Shown here: piece after piece, positions 16,525 to 25,408 of the stretch
Numbering within the stretch: position 1 is the stretch's first letter
Layout of the letters: each line of letters opens with the position of its first letter
DNA from: JAAYZQ01 sp034428935
GTDB lineage: Bacteria > Chloroflexota > Anaerolineae > JAAYZQ01
DNA: 64,000 bases
Reading direction: 5' to 3'
Assembly: GCA_034428935.1 (NCBI GenBank)
Contig: DAOUHB010000204.1
Location: forward strand, 1 to 64,000
The notes under the pieces: generated by a model
The model's input: only the letters and a program-made list of their open reading frames with translations
What the model was told of the DNA's origin: nothing
The model's database searches: none
Program-made: the position numbers and the translations under genes

Positions 16525-18408
16525 GTGGAACTGACCCCACGCAAGAACAGCCTGGTGCTGTACAAGGCGCGCCCGGCACGCGTGAAGCAGGCCGGGAAGA
16601 AACTGGAGCTCGAGCTCCCGGGAGGAGAAAGCCTCAGCGTCCGCCCGAAAGACGTAGTGCTGTTGCACCCCGGCCCCCTCGAAAGTCTGGGCGAGTTGGA
16701 CAGCGACGAGGGCGAGATCGGGGCGGCCTGGGAGCTGCTGGCCGGCGAGGTGACCGACCTCGCCGAGCTGGCCGAGCTGGCCCACGGTGCCTACACCCCG
16801 GCGACCGCCTGGTCCGCCTGGTCGTGGGTCGCCGACGGGCTCTACTTTCAGGGCACGCCCGACCGCATTGTGGCCCGCACCGGCAAAGAGGTGGCCTCGG
16901 AGCAGGCCTCGCGCCAGGCACGGGAGGCCGAGGAAAAGGCCTGGGCCGGGTTCGTCGCGGGGCTGGCCCAAGGCCAGCTACCGCCCGATGCCGCGCGCTT
17001 CTTGCGTGAGGTGGAGGATCTTGCCCTGGGCCGGGCCGACCGAAGCCGCGTGATGCGCCAGTTGGGGCGCGCCGAGACCCAGGAGAGCGCCCACGCCCTC
17101 CTCCTAAAGATAGGCTACTGGAATCCAACCGTCAATCCCCATCCCCAGCGCCTGGCCGTGCCACTATCGCCGCCTCCTGTGGAGCTGGTCCTGCCCGACC
17201 TGCCGCCCGAGCCCCGCGTCGACCTCTCGCACCTGGTCGCCCTGGCCATCGACGACGAGGGCAACGAGGAGCCCGACGACGCCCTGAGCCTGGAAGGAGA
17301 ACGCCTGTGGGTGCACGTCGCCGACGTCTCGGCGCTGGTGTCCCCCGACAGCCCGGCCGACCTGGAGGCGCGGGCCCGGGGCAGCACCCTGTATCTGCCG
17401 GATGGCCCGGTGCCCATGTTGCCGCCGGAGGCGGTGGCCCGCCTGGGGTTGGGCCTGGATGAGGTGTCGCCCGCCCTCTCCTTCGGCCTGGAGCTGGACG
17501 AGGCGGGCGAGCTGCGGACCGTGGAGATCCTGCCGAGCTGGGTGCGCATCACGCGCCTGACCTACGAAGAGGCAGCGACCCGCCTGGACGAGGAGCCCCT
17601 CCGCGGCCTCGACCGCCTGGCTGCCCGCTATCAGGAGCGGCGCTACGCCCTCGGTGCCATCTCCCTGGACCTGCCCGAGGTCCGCATCTGGCTCGAGGGC
17701 GAGCGGATTCGCATCCGGCCCATCGCGCCCCTGCGCAGCCGCGACATTGTCACCGAGGCCATGCTCATGGCCGGCGAAGGCGCGGCGCGCTTTGCCCTGG
17801 AGCGAGGCTTGCCCCTGCCTTTTACCACACAGGCTCCGCCCACCAGTGACGACCGGCCCCGAGATCTGGCGGGTATGTTTGCCCTGCGGCGCACGCTGCG
17901 CCCCAGTGAGTACAGCAGCGTGCCGGGGCCGCACGCCGGGCTGGGATTGCCTGCCTATGCCCAGGCCACCAGCCCCCTGCGCCGTTACCTGGACCTGGTC
18001 GTGCACCAGCAGATCCGCGCCTGGCTGCGGCGGGCCTCCCGGTCGGAGGGGGCAGCGGGCGGGGAAGGTAACCTGCCCGGCAGCGACTTGTGCGGCGACC
18101 CCCTGGACACTGCCCAGATCGTGGAGAGGGTGGGGGCCACGGTGGCGGCTGCCGGCAGCGTGCGCAGCGCCGAGCGCCTGTCGCGGCTGCACTGGACGCT
18201 GGTCTATCTCCTTCAAAATCCCGGCTGGCAGGGTGAGGGGATCCTGGTGGACCGGACCGACCTGCGGGGCACCGTCACCATCCCAGCGCTGGCCCTGGAA
18301 GCGCGGGTGCACCTGCCCCGCGAACTGCCTCTCAACAGCACGCTGCGCCTTTCTCTGAATGAGGTCAACCTGCCCGTGCTGGCGGCCCATTTTCGGCTGG
18401 AAGCCTGA
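16525..18408 (+). CDS. RNase II/R-family 3'-5' exoribonuclease (RNB domain)
   Basis: A 627-residue protein with an N-terminal SH3/OB-like segment (1-60) and an RNB catalytic domain from about residue 233. The metal site reads DDEGNEEPDDAL: Asp243, Asp251 and Asp252 match E. coli RNase II Asp201, Asp209 and Asp210, but Glu249 stands where Asp207 is expected. The active-site arginine segment TSPLRRYLDLVVHQQI is intact. The protein lacks an obvious double cold-shock N-terminus and is shorter than E. coli RNase R, resembling the RNase II forms of cyanobacteria and Chloroflexota. It would degrade structured or single-stranded RNA processively in the cytoplasm. The GTG start is supported by GAGGTGG and the promoter just upstream. 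Confidence 0.85.
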   Translation: MELTPRKNSLVLYKARPARVKQAGKKLELELPGGESLSVRPKDVVLLHPGPLESLGELDSDEGEIGAAWELLAGEVTDLAELAELAHGAYTPATAWSAWSWVADGLYFQGTPDRIVARTGKEVASEQASRQAREAEEKAWAGFVAGLAQGQLPPDAARFLREVEDLALGRADRSRVMRQLGRAETQESAHALLLKIGYWNPTVNPHPQRLAVPLSPPPVELVLPDLPPEPRVDLSHLVALAIDDEGNEEPDDALSLEGERLWVHVADVSALVSPDSPADLEARARGSTLYLPDGPVPMLPPEAVARLGLGLDEVSPALSFGLELDEAGELRTVEILPSWVRITRLTYEEAATRLDEEPLRGLDRLAARYQERRYALGAISLDLPEVRIWLEGERIRIRPIAPLRSRDIVTEAMLMAGEGAARFALERGLPLPFTTQAPPTSDDRPRDLAGMFALRRTLRPSEYSSVPGPHAGLGLPAYAQATSPLRRYLDLVVHQQIRAWLRRASRSEGAAGGEGNLPGSDLCGDPLDTAQIVERVGATVAAAGSVRSAERLSRLHWTLVYLLQNPGWQGEGILVDRTDLRGTVTIPALALEARVHLPRELPLNSTLRLSLNEVNLPVLAAHFRLEA

Positions 18409-18541
18409 GGTCCCGCAGTTCGCCGGTTGCCAGGGCGCTATTGCGTGACCGGAAACCACCAAAATCTTCGGGCAGTGCGCCCCGGTGTTACCTTTTTCCC
18501 ATAGCAACGACATACCAGGTGAACCCTATCAGCGCTGAAGG

Positions 18542-19108
18542 ATGATGGACGATTACAAGCTCGAAGCGGATGACTGCTCGCTGGCCAGGGCTGCGCGAAC
18601 GGACCGGGCCGCCTTCGACCTGCTCTACCGCCGGTACGTGGACCGCGTTTACCGCTACTGCTACGCCCACGCCGGCAATCGGGCGGACGCGGAGGACCTG
18701 ACCGCCCAGACCTTTGTGGCGGCTCTGGAATCTCTCGGGCGCTACCGGGGCCGGGGTCCGTTTGCCGCCTGGTTGTTCAGCATCGCCCGCCACAAGTGTG
18801 CGGACCACTACCGGCGGCAGTACGCGTCCCGGAGTGAACCGCTGTCCGCGGTCCATTCGGACCCCGCCAGCCTGCCGGCTGGTCCCGAGGAGGTCGTCTA
18901 TCGGAACGACCTCCTGGCGTGCATCGAAGGGACGTTGCCCCACCTCAGTCCGGATCGGCGGGAAGCGCTCATGCTTCGCTTCTGGGGTGGGCTGAGCATC
19001 CGCGCCGTCGCGGCTGCCATGGGCCGCAGCGAGAGTGCGGCCAAGATGCTCGTCTGGCGGGCAGTCGCCGAGCTGAGAAGGAGGTGCCTGGATGACCAAG
19101 ATGGATGA
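18542..19108 (+). CDS. ECF-family RNA polymerase sigma factor
   Basis: A 188-residue sigma-70 of the extracytoplasmic-function group. Region 2 spans ~20-90 (FDLLYRRYVDRVYRYCYAHAGNRADAEDLTAQTF, then FAAWLFSIARHKCADHYRR). Region 4 spans ~130-180 (LSPDRREALMLRFWGGLSIRAVAAAMGRSESAAKMLVWRAV), a typical helix-turn-helix. Regions 1 and 3 are absent, as usual in this group. Its end overlaps the start of the membrane protein at 19092 by 17 bp, so the two are translationally coupled; this is the normal arrangement of an ECF factor and its anti-sigma factor. I found no convincing autoregulated -35/-10 pair in the 130 bp upstream. Confidence 0.9.
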   Translation: MMDDYKLEADDCSLARAARTDRAAFDLLYRRYVDRVYRYCYAHAGNRADAEDLTAQTFVAALESLGRYRGRGPFAAWLFSIARHKCADHYRRQYASRSEPLSAVHSDPASLPAGPEEVVYRNDLLACIEGTLPHLSPDRREALMLRFWGGLSIRAVAAAMGRSESAAKMLVWRAVAELRRRCLDDQDG

Positions 19109-21584
19109 ACGCGAGTTCGCCCAGCAACTCGATACGTACATTGACCGGGCCACGGGCCTGGACCCAAGTCGCAAAGCGCCGGAAGCGTCGATCGTGGATG
19201 CCTTGCACGCCAGCGCAGCCCGCGTCCAGCCTGCTCCCGACTTTGTAGAGGGGCTGTCGGTTCGGCTCCGGCAGCATCAGCCCTTGCAGCGGCACGGCCT
19301 TCCTCGCCGCGCCGCCTTAAGCCGGGTGGCGTGGGCCGGGGCTGCTATCGCCCTGGTCACCCTGTTGGCCCTGGCTCTGCCGGCGCTGGTTGGAGAGCGG
19401 GGCCTGGTGCCCTTGCCGCGCCTGGTCCACGCCGCGGGCTCCGGCCAATCCGGCTTGCTGGCCGGGGCGGATCTGCGACTGGCCGTCGACCTGCCCAAGG
19501 GCCCGGCGCGCGTCCCGGTTTACGACGCGGCCAACGTGCCGCTCCCGGCGACTGCCGAGGAAGTGGTGGCCTGGGCAGAGGATTTTGGCCTCGACGACCC
19601 GCGGGCCTACCGCGACCCGCGAGAGCCACAGGCCATCGTCGTGCTGGCAAACAACGGCCAGCGGCTGACATTCCGCACCTTTGGGCTCCAGGGCAGCATT
19701 CATTACGGCGACGAACGAGCGGCCGCTGTGGAAGGCCCGGCGCTTGGGTTCGAGGAGGCAGCGGACCTGGCCGTGGCCTTCCTGCGGGCTCACGGACTGC
19801 TGCCCGATGCATATCAGGTTCGGGAACCGGAGGGTGTGACGGCGTCGCCACAGAGCCGGCTTCGATTCGTGGAGGTGGTGCCGGCGCTGGACGGACGTCC
19901 CCTGGTGGGCACCTCCACTGGCGCCACAGTGACCATCAATCCGGCCGGACAGGTGAGCTATGCCGCCTTTACGCCCCTGACCTTTGACCGGAGCGATAGC
20001 TATCCCATCCGGCCGGCGGAAGAGGCCTACGAGGAGCTGGCCGGCGGCCGGCTGGGCGGTGGGTTCTTCCGGTTGGACTTGCGCAACCAGGCACCCTCCG
20101 GTGCCGGGGTCCGCACCTACCGGCCGGAACCCCCGGCCTATGCCCCCGGCGATGGCCTGACAATCACCGGCTGGGTCCAGGTGCTGGTCGCCGAGGATGG
20201 GAGCGATCTGCTTGCCAGGCTGGACATGCCGGACGGCACGGAGTACGAACTGGAGGGCCCGCGGATCGCCGGGTTGGACGGCGTTGGCTTCGAGTACGTG
20301 AAGGTCCAGGGCACGGTCGTCGCCGGCCTGGGACCAGGGCGCTGGCAGGTGGACGTATCCGATTGGGACGTGGTTCCCCATTACTCGCCCTGGTGCTCGT
20401 CCGGCACGCTGGCCCGGGAGGAAGGCGCGGCGTGGCTGGTTGCCGCTGGCGGCCAGCGCTACCGGTTGTCGCAAGCGCCCGACGAGCTGTCAGACGGCGA
20501 GGGCATCCAGGTTTGTGCCCATGAGAAGCCCGCCGATGGTGAGATGGTGGAGTGGTGGATGATCAGCTTGCCGTCTCTGTCCGAGCAAGAAGGCGTGATG
20601 AGCAGCGGATCGGTCTCGGTGGTTGTTGAGGCGGAAGAGCTAGAGTGGCCCGAGATCGAGTCGCCCTTCGAGATGGGCCAGAGTGTCGAGATCAGCGGCA
20701 CGGTAAACGCCGTCATCTATGTGAATGGCAGCGAGCGGCAGGTCGTAGCGACCCTGGACGTAGCGGATGCCGGACCGGAGAGGCTGTCCTATCCGTTCAG
20801 CGGGCCGCCCGACGTGCTGGAGGCACTGGCCCAACTGGCCTACTTGAACGTCCACGTGCGGGGGCACATCGTGCCCAGCGACCAGGAGGGGACGCCTGAA
20901 GGACAGGCTATCGAGGTCGCGAGCTACGAAAAGGTTTGGCCCGAAGAGCGGGTGCAGGGCTTCCTGGGCCACCTCGAGATGGAGACGCTGGAGGGTCGTA
21001 ACGTGACGGTGTTCACCGACCAGGAGACCGGGCAGCGGTACGTGCTGGCCTCGACTCTCGAGCACGGCGGCACCGGGATCGTGCCTCGCGATATCGTGGC
21101 TGGCGGGCGGCGGGTCTATGTGGGCGGCGTGGTCGAGCCCGGGAAAAGCCATGCGGGCCTGCCTGTGTTGCGGCTCATCCGGCTGACCCAGGACTCGCGG
21201 ACCGACGCGGCGGGCCGCGCGGACGACATCCCGCTGGACGTGCCCCAGGTCATCGACCAGTCCCTCGGGCCGGGAGGTGCAGGAGGCAGCCTCCAGGGTG
21301 CGTTCGTGGTGGACCGGGCAGAGCTGGCCTATTATTACGAGCCGCCGGTCTCGCGTAGGGCCGTGGGGCCCGATGGGGTGGAACCAACGCCAGAGCCCGT
21401 CGAGCATATCCTCCAGCCGGTGTGGGTGTTCTACGGGCACAGCGCCGATGGGAGGGAGAGCTTTGCGGCTTACGTGCAGGCCGTCGCCGAGGAGTATATC
21501 CAGGACGGCGCGGCGCCGGCAGTGGATGGCTCCCCGAGCGCACCCCTACCCCCAGCGGTGCCGGTACCAATGCCTGTTCCGTAG
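19092..21584 (+). CDS. Large membrane-anchored anti-sigma candidate with extracytoplasmic region
   Basis: An 830-residue protein. The first ~75 residues are cytoplasmic and helical (DEREFAQQLDTYIDRATGLD). One membrane segment follows at ~78-100 (WAGAAIALVTLLALALPAL), and about 730 residues lie outside. The start overlaps the ECF sigma gene by 17 bp, which makes an anti-sigma role likely, but the usual HxxxCxxC zinc motif is absent. The outer part is mostly beta-rich and contains repeated units of unknown family; the order PVYDAANVPLP, GFEEAADLAVAFL, VEVVPALDGRPLVGT recalls YycH/YcdB-like folds. It ends in a Pro-rich tail. An extracytoplasmic region this large suggests that it binds the signal directly rather than through a separate lipoprotein. 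Function is inferred from context. Confidence 0.65.
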   Translation: MTKMDEREFAQQLDTYIDRATGLDPSRKAPEASIVDALHASAARVQPAPDFVEGLSVRLRQHQPLQRHGLPRRAALSRVAWAGAAIALVTLLALALPALVGERGLVPLPRLVHAAGSGQSGLLAGADLRLAVDLPKGPARVPVYDAANVPLPATAEEVVAWAEDFGLDDPRAYRDPREPQAIVVLANNGQRLTFRTFGLQGSIHYGDERAAAVEGPALGFEEAADLAVAFLRAHGLLPDAYQVREPEGVTASPQSRLRFVEVVPALDGRPLVGTSTGATVTINPAGQVSYAAFTPLTFDRSDSYPIRPAEEAYEELAGGRLGGGFFRLDLRNQAPSGAGVRTYRPEPPAYAPGDGLTITGWVQVLVAEDGSDLLARLDMPDGTEYELEGPRIAGLDGVGFEYVKVQGTVVAGLGPGRWQVDVSDWDVVPHYSPWCSSGTLAREEGAAWLVAAGGQRYRLSQAPDELSDGEGIQVCAHEKPADGEMVEWWMISLPSLSEQEGVMSSGSVSVVVEAEELEWPEIESPFEMGQSVEISGTVNAVIYVNGSERQVVATLDVADAGPERLSYPFSGPPDVLEALAQLAYLNVHVRGHIVPSDQEGTPEGQAIEVASYEKVWPEERVQGFLGHLEMETLEGRNVTVFTDQETGQRYVLASTLEHGGTGIVPRDIVAGGRRVYVGGVVEPGKSHAGLPVLRLIRLTQDSRTDAAGRADDIPLDVPQVIDQSLGPGGAGGSLQGAFVVDRAELAYYYEPPVSRRAVGPDGVEPTPEPVEHILQPVWVFYGHSADGRESFAAYVQAVAEEYIQDGAAPAVDGSPSAPLPPAVPVPMPVP

Positions 21585-21598
21585 TCGGCAATGCCGGC

Positions 21599-21629
21599 AG
21601 GGACGCCACGGTCGCCCTGTGGCGTCCCT
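21599..21629 (+). terminator. Hairpin after the anti-sigma candidate gene
   Basis: Perfect 11-bp inverted repeat (21599-21609 with 21619-21629) around a 9-base loop, 15 bases after the stop codon. No T-run follows directly, so it is a weak or RNA-stabilising terminator. Confidence 0.5.
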
Positions 21630-21668
21630 GTGCGTCACTTCCCTCGGACTTTTTTCGGAGCAAGAGGT

Positions 21669-21697
21669 TTGCCGCCTCGCCTAGTCTCTGCTATAAT
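21669..21697 (+). promoter_or_regulatory. Promoter of the CDGSH protein gene
   Basis: TTGCCG (21669-21674), 17 bp, perfect TATAAT (21692-21697), about 73 bp before the start codon. Confidence 0.6.
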
Positions 21698-21769
21698 GGA
21701 CCTGATCCTCGAGGACTGCCGCCTGCGGGAGGCGGCCATAGCGCGGGGAACCTGACAGGAGGAACGAGA

Positions 21770-22009
21770 ATGCCGATAACCATCAAGGGTCGAGAGAACG
21801 GCCCGTACATGATCCCGGGACAGGCTGACTACGTGGACATTGACGGCGAGCGGCGCGTCACTCAGGGAAAGCTGGTTACCCTGTGCCGCTGCGGAGGCTC
21901 GTGCAACAAGCCGTTCTGCGACGGCATGCACCGTCGCATCGGGTTCCAGGCTCCGCAGGTGGAGCTGACTCTGTCGGAGGTCGAGACCCCCGAGGAAACG
22001 TTGGCCTGA
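21770..22009 (+). CDS. CDGSH iron-sulfur domain protein
   Basis: A 79-residue protein. Its core CRCGGSCNKPFCDGMHRRIGF fits the CDGSH consensus C-x-C-x2-S-x3-P-x-C-D-G-x2-H, in which three Cys and one His hold a redox-active [2Fe-2S] cluster. Upstream residues include DYVDIDGERRV, as in bacterial single-domain CDGSH proteins. There is no membrane anchor, unlike mitochondrial mitoNEET. Bacterial members are linked to redox or iron homeostasis but rarely have a defined partner. The ATG has AGGAGG nine bases upstream. It stands alone between a hairpin upstream and a bidirectional terminator downstream, facing the liv operon. Confidence 0.9.
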   Translation: MPITIKGRENGPYMIPGQADYVDIDGERRVTQGKLVTLCRCGGSCNKPFCDGMHRRIGFQAPQVELTLSEVETPEETLA

Positions 22010-22093
22010 ACTGCCGGCCAGCCGTGGATTGACCCTGTCGGGAAGGCAGGCTTCCTCGGCCCCTGGCACGACAGTGGATATCGCGGTTACGCA

Positions 22094-22124
22094 AAGAGCC
22101 CCCGGCTTGTACCCGGGGGCTCTT
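22094..22124. terminator. Bidirectional terminator between CDGSH gene and liv operon
   Basis: A perfect 12-bp GC-rich stem (22094-22105 with 22113-22124) and a 7-base loop between two convergent genes. The plus-strand side is followed by TTAAATCTT. It can serve both the CDGSH gene and livF. Confidence 0.75.
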
Positions 22125-22149
22125 AAATCTTGAGCATAGCGTGAGTGCC

Positions 22150-22863
22150 TTACTCCTCTCCCAGGTAGGCCTTGCGCACCATCTCGTTCTTTTCCAGCGC
22201 GGCGGCACTATCCTGCAGCACGATGGAGCCAGTTTCCATGACATAGCCCCTTCTGGCGATGGACAGGGCCATGAGGGCGTTTTGCTCGACGAGCAGGACC
22301 GTGGTGCCCTGTTTGTTGATCTCGCTCACCGTGTCAAAGATGGTCTCCACCAGGATGGGGGCCAGGCCCATGGATGGCTCGTCGAGGAGGAGGAGCCGGG
22401 GGCTGGCCATGAGCGAGCGGCCGATGGCCAGCATCTGCTGCTCGCCACCCGACAGGGTTCCGGCCACCTGCTTGTGGCGCTCTTTCAGGCGTGGAAAGAG
22501 GGTAAAGACGCGGTCTATGTCGCGCCGGATGCCCTCCTTGTCCTTGCGGGCAAAGGCGCCCATCTCCAGGTTCTCGGTGACGTTGAGCCGCCCGAAGACG
22601 CGCCGTCCCTCTGGCGCCTGGGAGACGCCCCGCGCCACGATCTGATGGGCGGGCAGGTTTTGGATCGGCTCGCCGTCGAACAGGATGGTGCCCTTCCGTG
22701 GGTGCAGGATGCCGCACACCGTATTGAGCGTCGTGCTCTTGCCCGCGCCGTTGGCGCCGATGAGCGTCACGATCTCGCCTTGCTCCACCTCGACCGAGAT
22801 GCCCTTGAGGGCGTGGATGGCGCCATAATAACTGTGGATGTCGTGGATCTCCAAGAGTGCCAT
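22150..22863 (-). CDS. livF: Branched-chain amino-acid-type ABC importer ATPase LivF
   Basis: A 237-residue ATPase, the smaller of the two nucleotide-binding subunits of a HAAT-family importer. It has Walker A GANGAGKST (about 34-42), signature LSGGEQQMLAIGRSL, Walker B LLLLDEPSMGLAP, and the LivF-typical C-terminus YVMETGSIVLQD. The start lies one base after the livG stop, with GGAGGG upstream in livG. It hydrolyses ATP to drive uptake through LivH and LivM. It is the last gene of the operon and runs into the terminator at 22094-22124. The transported compound may be branched-chain amino acids, another amino acid, an amide or an acyl compound; neighbouring fatty-acid genes do not settle it. 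Confidence 0.92.
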   Translation of the reverse strand: MALLEIHDIHSYYGAIHALKGISVEVEQGEIVTLIGANGAGKSTTLNTVCGILHPRKGTILFDGEPIQNLPAHQIVARGVSQAPEGRRVFGRLNVTENLEMGAFARKDKEGIRRDIDRVFTLFPRLKERHKQVAGTLSGGEQQMLAIGRSLMASPRLLLLDEPSMGLAPILVETIFDTVSEINKQGTTVLLVEQNALMALSIARRGYVMETGSIVLQDSAAALEKNEMVRKAYLGEE

Positions 22864-22864
22864 G

Positions 22865-23632
22865 TTACGCCGCGGCCCTCCTTCCCAGGTAAGCTTCGAT
22901 CACTTTGGGGTTGCCCTGGATGTCGGCCGGTGTTCCCTCGGCGATCTTTTCGCCATAGTCCATCACGGTCACCGTATCAGAGATGCCCATCACCACCCGC
23001 ATCTGGTGTTCGATGAGGAGGATGGTCAGGCCCAATTCGTCGCGCAGGCGACGGATAAAGTTCATCAGGTCCTGGCTCTCCGAAGGGTTCATGCCGGCTG
23101 CGGGCTCGTCGAGGAGCAGCAGGTCAGGCTCGCTGGCCAGCGCGCGGGCGATCTCCAGCCGGCGCTGGTCGCCGTAGGGCAAGTTCTTTGACATCCAGTC
23201 GCCGCGGCCCGCCAGGCCGACGAACTTGAGCATGTCGCGGGCCTTGTCCACGGCCTGGTCTTCTTCTGCCCGCACCCGTTTGCCGCGGGCAATTGCGCCA
23301 AAAAGGCCCGCCTTCATATGATAGTGCTGGCCCACCAGCACGTTCTCGATGACAGTCATGTTCTGAAAGAGCCGGATGTTCTGGTAGGTGCGGGCGATAG
23401 CCTGGCGGGTGATGCGATCGGGAGACATACCGTCGAGGGGCTCACCCTTGAATAGAATCGTGCCCTCCTCGTGGCGGTAAAATCCGGTGATGCAGTTAAA
23501 GAACGTCGTCTTGCCCGCGCCATTGGGCCCGATGATGCTGTGGATGGAGCGCTCGTTGATCGCGACGTCAAAGTTGCCGACGGCGACCAGGCCGCCGAAG
23601 CGTTTGGTCACGTTTTGTGCTTCAAGTATCGC
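22865..23632 (-). CDS. livG: Branched-chain amino-acid-type ABC importer ATPase LivG
   Basis: A 255-residue ATPase. The ATG at 23632 is chosen over an in-frame ATG ten codons upstream because AGGAGAG precedes it. Walker A is GPNGAGKTT, the signature segment LPYGDQRRLEIARALA is the variant typical of LivG, and Walker B is LLLLDEPAAGMNP. The C-terminal MDYGEKIAEGTPADIQ followed by VIEAYLG is characteristic of this subunit. It pairs with LivF beneath the LivH-LivM membrane channel. It begins 30 bp after livM and ends one base before livF, so expression is tied to the operon. Confidence 0.92.
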   Translation of the reverse strand, partial: AILEAQNVTKRFGGLVAVGNFDVAINERSIHSIIGPNGAGKTTFFNCITGFYRHEEGTILFKGEPLDGMSPDRITRQAIARTYQNIRLFQNMTVIENVLVGQHYHMKAGLFGAIARGKRVRAEEDQAVDKARDMLKFVGLAGRGDWMSKNLPYGDQRRLEIARALASEPDLLLLDEPAAGMNPSESQDLMNFIRRLRDELGLTILLIEHQMRVVMGISDTVTVMDYGEKIAEGTPADIQGNPKVIEAYLGRRAAA

Positions 23633-23662
23633 CATTTCTCTCTCCTGCCGATGCCTGGTCAA

Positions 23663-25408
23663 CTAGCCGGCGACGGCGGTGGCTTCTTGTCCACCTTCTT
23701 CCAGCGACTCGACTTCCTCCTGGTGGAGCTCCAGTGCTCGCCGGGCCTCGGGCATGAGCCCTTCGGGCCGGTTGAGCATCATCAGCACCAGCGCCGCGCC
23801 ATACAGCAGCAGCCGGTATTCCGAGAACTCGCGCAAGATCTCGGGGATACCCACGAGGGCGAGGGCCCCGATGACCACACCCGGGATGCTGCCCATGCCG
23901 CCGATGATGACCACGCACAGAACGTTGATGGAAACCAGCAAGTGGAAGCTGTGGGGGTAGATGGAGGTCAGCTTGGCGGCAAAGAAGGCGCCTCCCAGCC
24001 CGGCAAAGGCCGCGCCGGTGGCAAAGGCCAGCAGCTTGGTGCGCACGAGGTCGATGCCCATGGCCTGCGCCACGTCTTCATCCTCGCGAACGGCCATCCA
24101 GGCACGCCCCACCCGCGAGTTCTTGGTGCGTATGGCGATAAAGGCAGCCAGGAGGCAGCCGATGAGGATTGGATAGAAGAGCTCCGCCTGGGTGTTGAGC
24201 GCGCCAAAAGGCCCGGCAACGGGCTTGGGAATGCGGGTGATGCCGTTGGATCCCCCGATATAGGGCTTGAGCCAGTCGGAGAGGGCGACCAGGCGAATGA
24301 TCTCGCCAAAGCCCAGGGTAACGATGGCCAGGTAGTCCCCGCGCATGCCCAACACCGGAATACCGAGGAGAATGCCCGACAGGGTCGCTACACCCACGGC
24401 AAAGGGCAGGGCTTCCCAAAACGTAAGCTGGAAGCCGGTCCAGGCGATTTCGGGCGAGGTGAGGACACCGATGGTGTAGGCGCCCATTGCGTAGAAAGCC
24501 ACATAGCCCAGGTCGAGCAGGCCGGCAAAGCCGACGACGATGTTCAACCCCAGGCCCATGAGGGCAAAGATGCCGATCATGTCCAGGACGTCGGCCGGGT
24601 AGTCGCCGAGTTGGGGCAGCAACAGGACAATGATGCCGGCGATTACCCACCCGCCGATGCGCATGCTGCGCTGGCTGGCCGGCGACATGCTGGAAACCCG
24701 TTCTTTGACCTGTTTCTGTGAGCGCGACCAGGCATAGCTGCCGGCGGCAACCAGGACAAAGATCAGGATGGCGACCCACAGTTGCAAGCCGCTGCCGGCG
24801 AACAGGGCGCTGTGCAGAACGGCGATTACAGGGAGGAAGCCGAGCCCCAGGACGACAGCCTTGCGAATGCGAGGGGGCAACAGGTAGAGCCCTGCCACCA
24901 GGGCGCCGATGACGGCGCCGATCACCAACAGGACGACGATGCCGGGCAGGAGGGAAAGGCCAAAGGTCAGTAGGTCATACAGCTCAGGGGAGGCCTTGAT
25001 GAACACCGTGCGCAGGTTCACGACGTTGCCGATGAGCACCAGCGCCGCGAGCATGCCACTGGCCACTAGCCCGGCGAGGGCCGCGCTTGCCACCAGCCGG
25101 GCAGGCCTTACGTCGTCCCCCGCCTCGCGTTTCGTTGCCTGCTGCACGGCTCGATATGCCACATAGATGAGAGCCAGAAACAGGATGGTCTGGCCTACTG
25201 ACAGAGTACCCTTGATGACAAAGCGCCGGCTGGAAGCCTCGATCATGCCTACCAGGGAGATGAGCACTGCCACGCCTCCCCCCAGCAGGCCGCTTTGGAC
25301 CGGGCCCCACCAATCGAACCGCCGGCCTGCGGTCACTGCCGCCGCTTGGCCGTCGATGAGCTCAGGCGCCTTCATACCAGCTTTTTCTACCATGTCACGT
25401 AACCTCAT
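23663..25408 (-). CDS. livM: ABC importer permease LivM with a long extra N-terminal membrane region
   Basis: A 581-residue integral membrane protein. Residues ~275-560 are a standard LivM permease: GLGLNIVVGFAGLLDLGYVAFYAMGAY, then YLAIVTLGFGEIIRL, GVPWMAVREDEDVAQAMGI-like coupling residues (here GRAWMAVREDEDVAQAMGI) and LGLMLLNRPEGLMP-like ending. The first ~270 residues are an added block with about six hydrophobic segments, so the protein is well above the usual length of 300-430. It starts with an ATGA overlap with livH (25405-25408), giving tight coupling. The tail is acidic. The extra block could be a sensory or stabilising membrane domain; this is inference. Confidence 0.88.
   Translation of the reverse strand: MRLRDMVEKAGMKAPELIDGQAAAVTAGRRFDWWGPVQSGLLGGGVAVLISLVGMIEASSRRFVIKGTLSVGQTILFLALIYVAYRAVQQATKREAGDDVRPARLVASAALAGLVASGMLAALVLIGNVVNLRTVFIKASPELYDLLTFGLSLLPGIVVLLVIGAVIGALVAGLYLLPPRIRKAVVLGLGFLPVIAVLHSALFAGSGLQLWVAILIFVLVAAGSYAWSRSQKQVKERVSSMSPASQRSMRIGGWVIAGIIVLLLPQLGDYPADVLDMIGIFALMGLGLNIVVGFAGLLDLGYVAFYAMGAYTIGVLTSPEIAWTGFQLTFWEALPFAVGVATLSGILLGIPVLGMRGDYLAIVTLGFGEIIRLVALSDWLKPYIGGSNGITRIPKPVAGPFGALNTQAELFYPILIGCLLAAFIAIRTKNSRVGRAWMAVREDEDVAQAMGIDLVRTKLLAFATGAAFAGLGGAFFAAKLTSIYPHSFHLLVSINVLCVVIIGGMGSIPGVVIGALALVGIPEILREFSEYRLLLYGAALVLMMLNRPEGLMPEARRALELHQEEVESLEEGGQEATAVAG

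Noticed and set aside
18409..18541. Autoregulated ECF promoter upstream of the sigma gene
   Set aside because: Several GGAAAC- and GTTACC-like pieces occur but none pairs with a second motif at a sensible distance, so no call is made.
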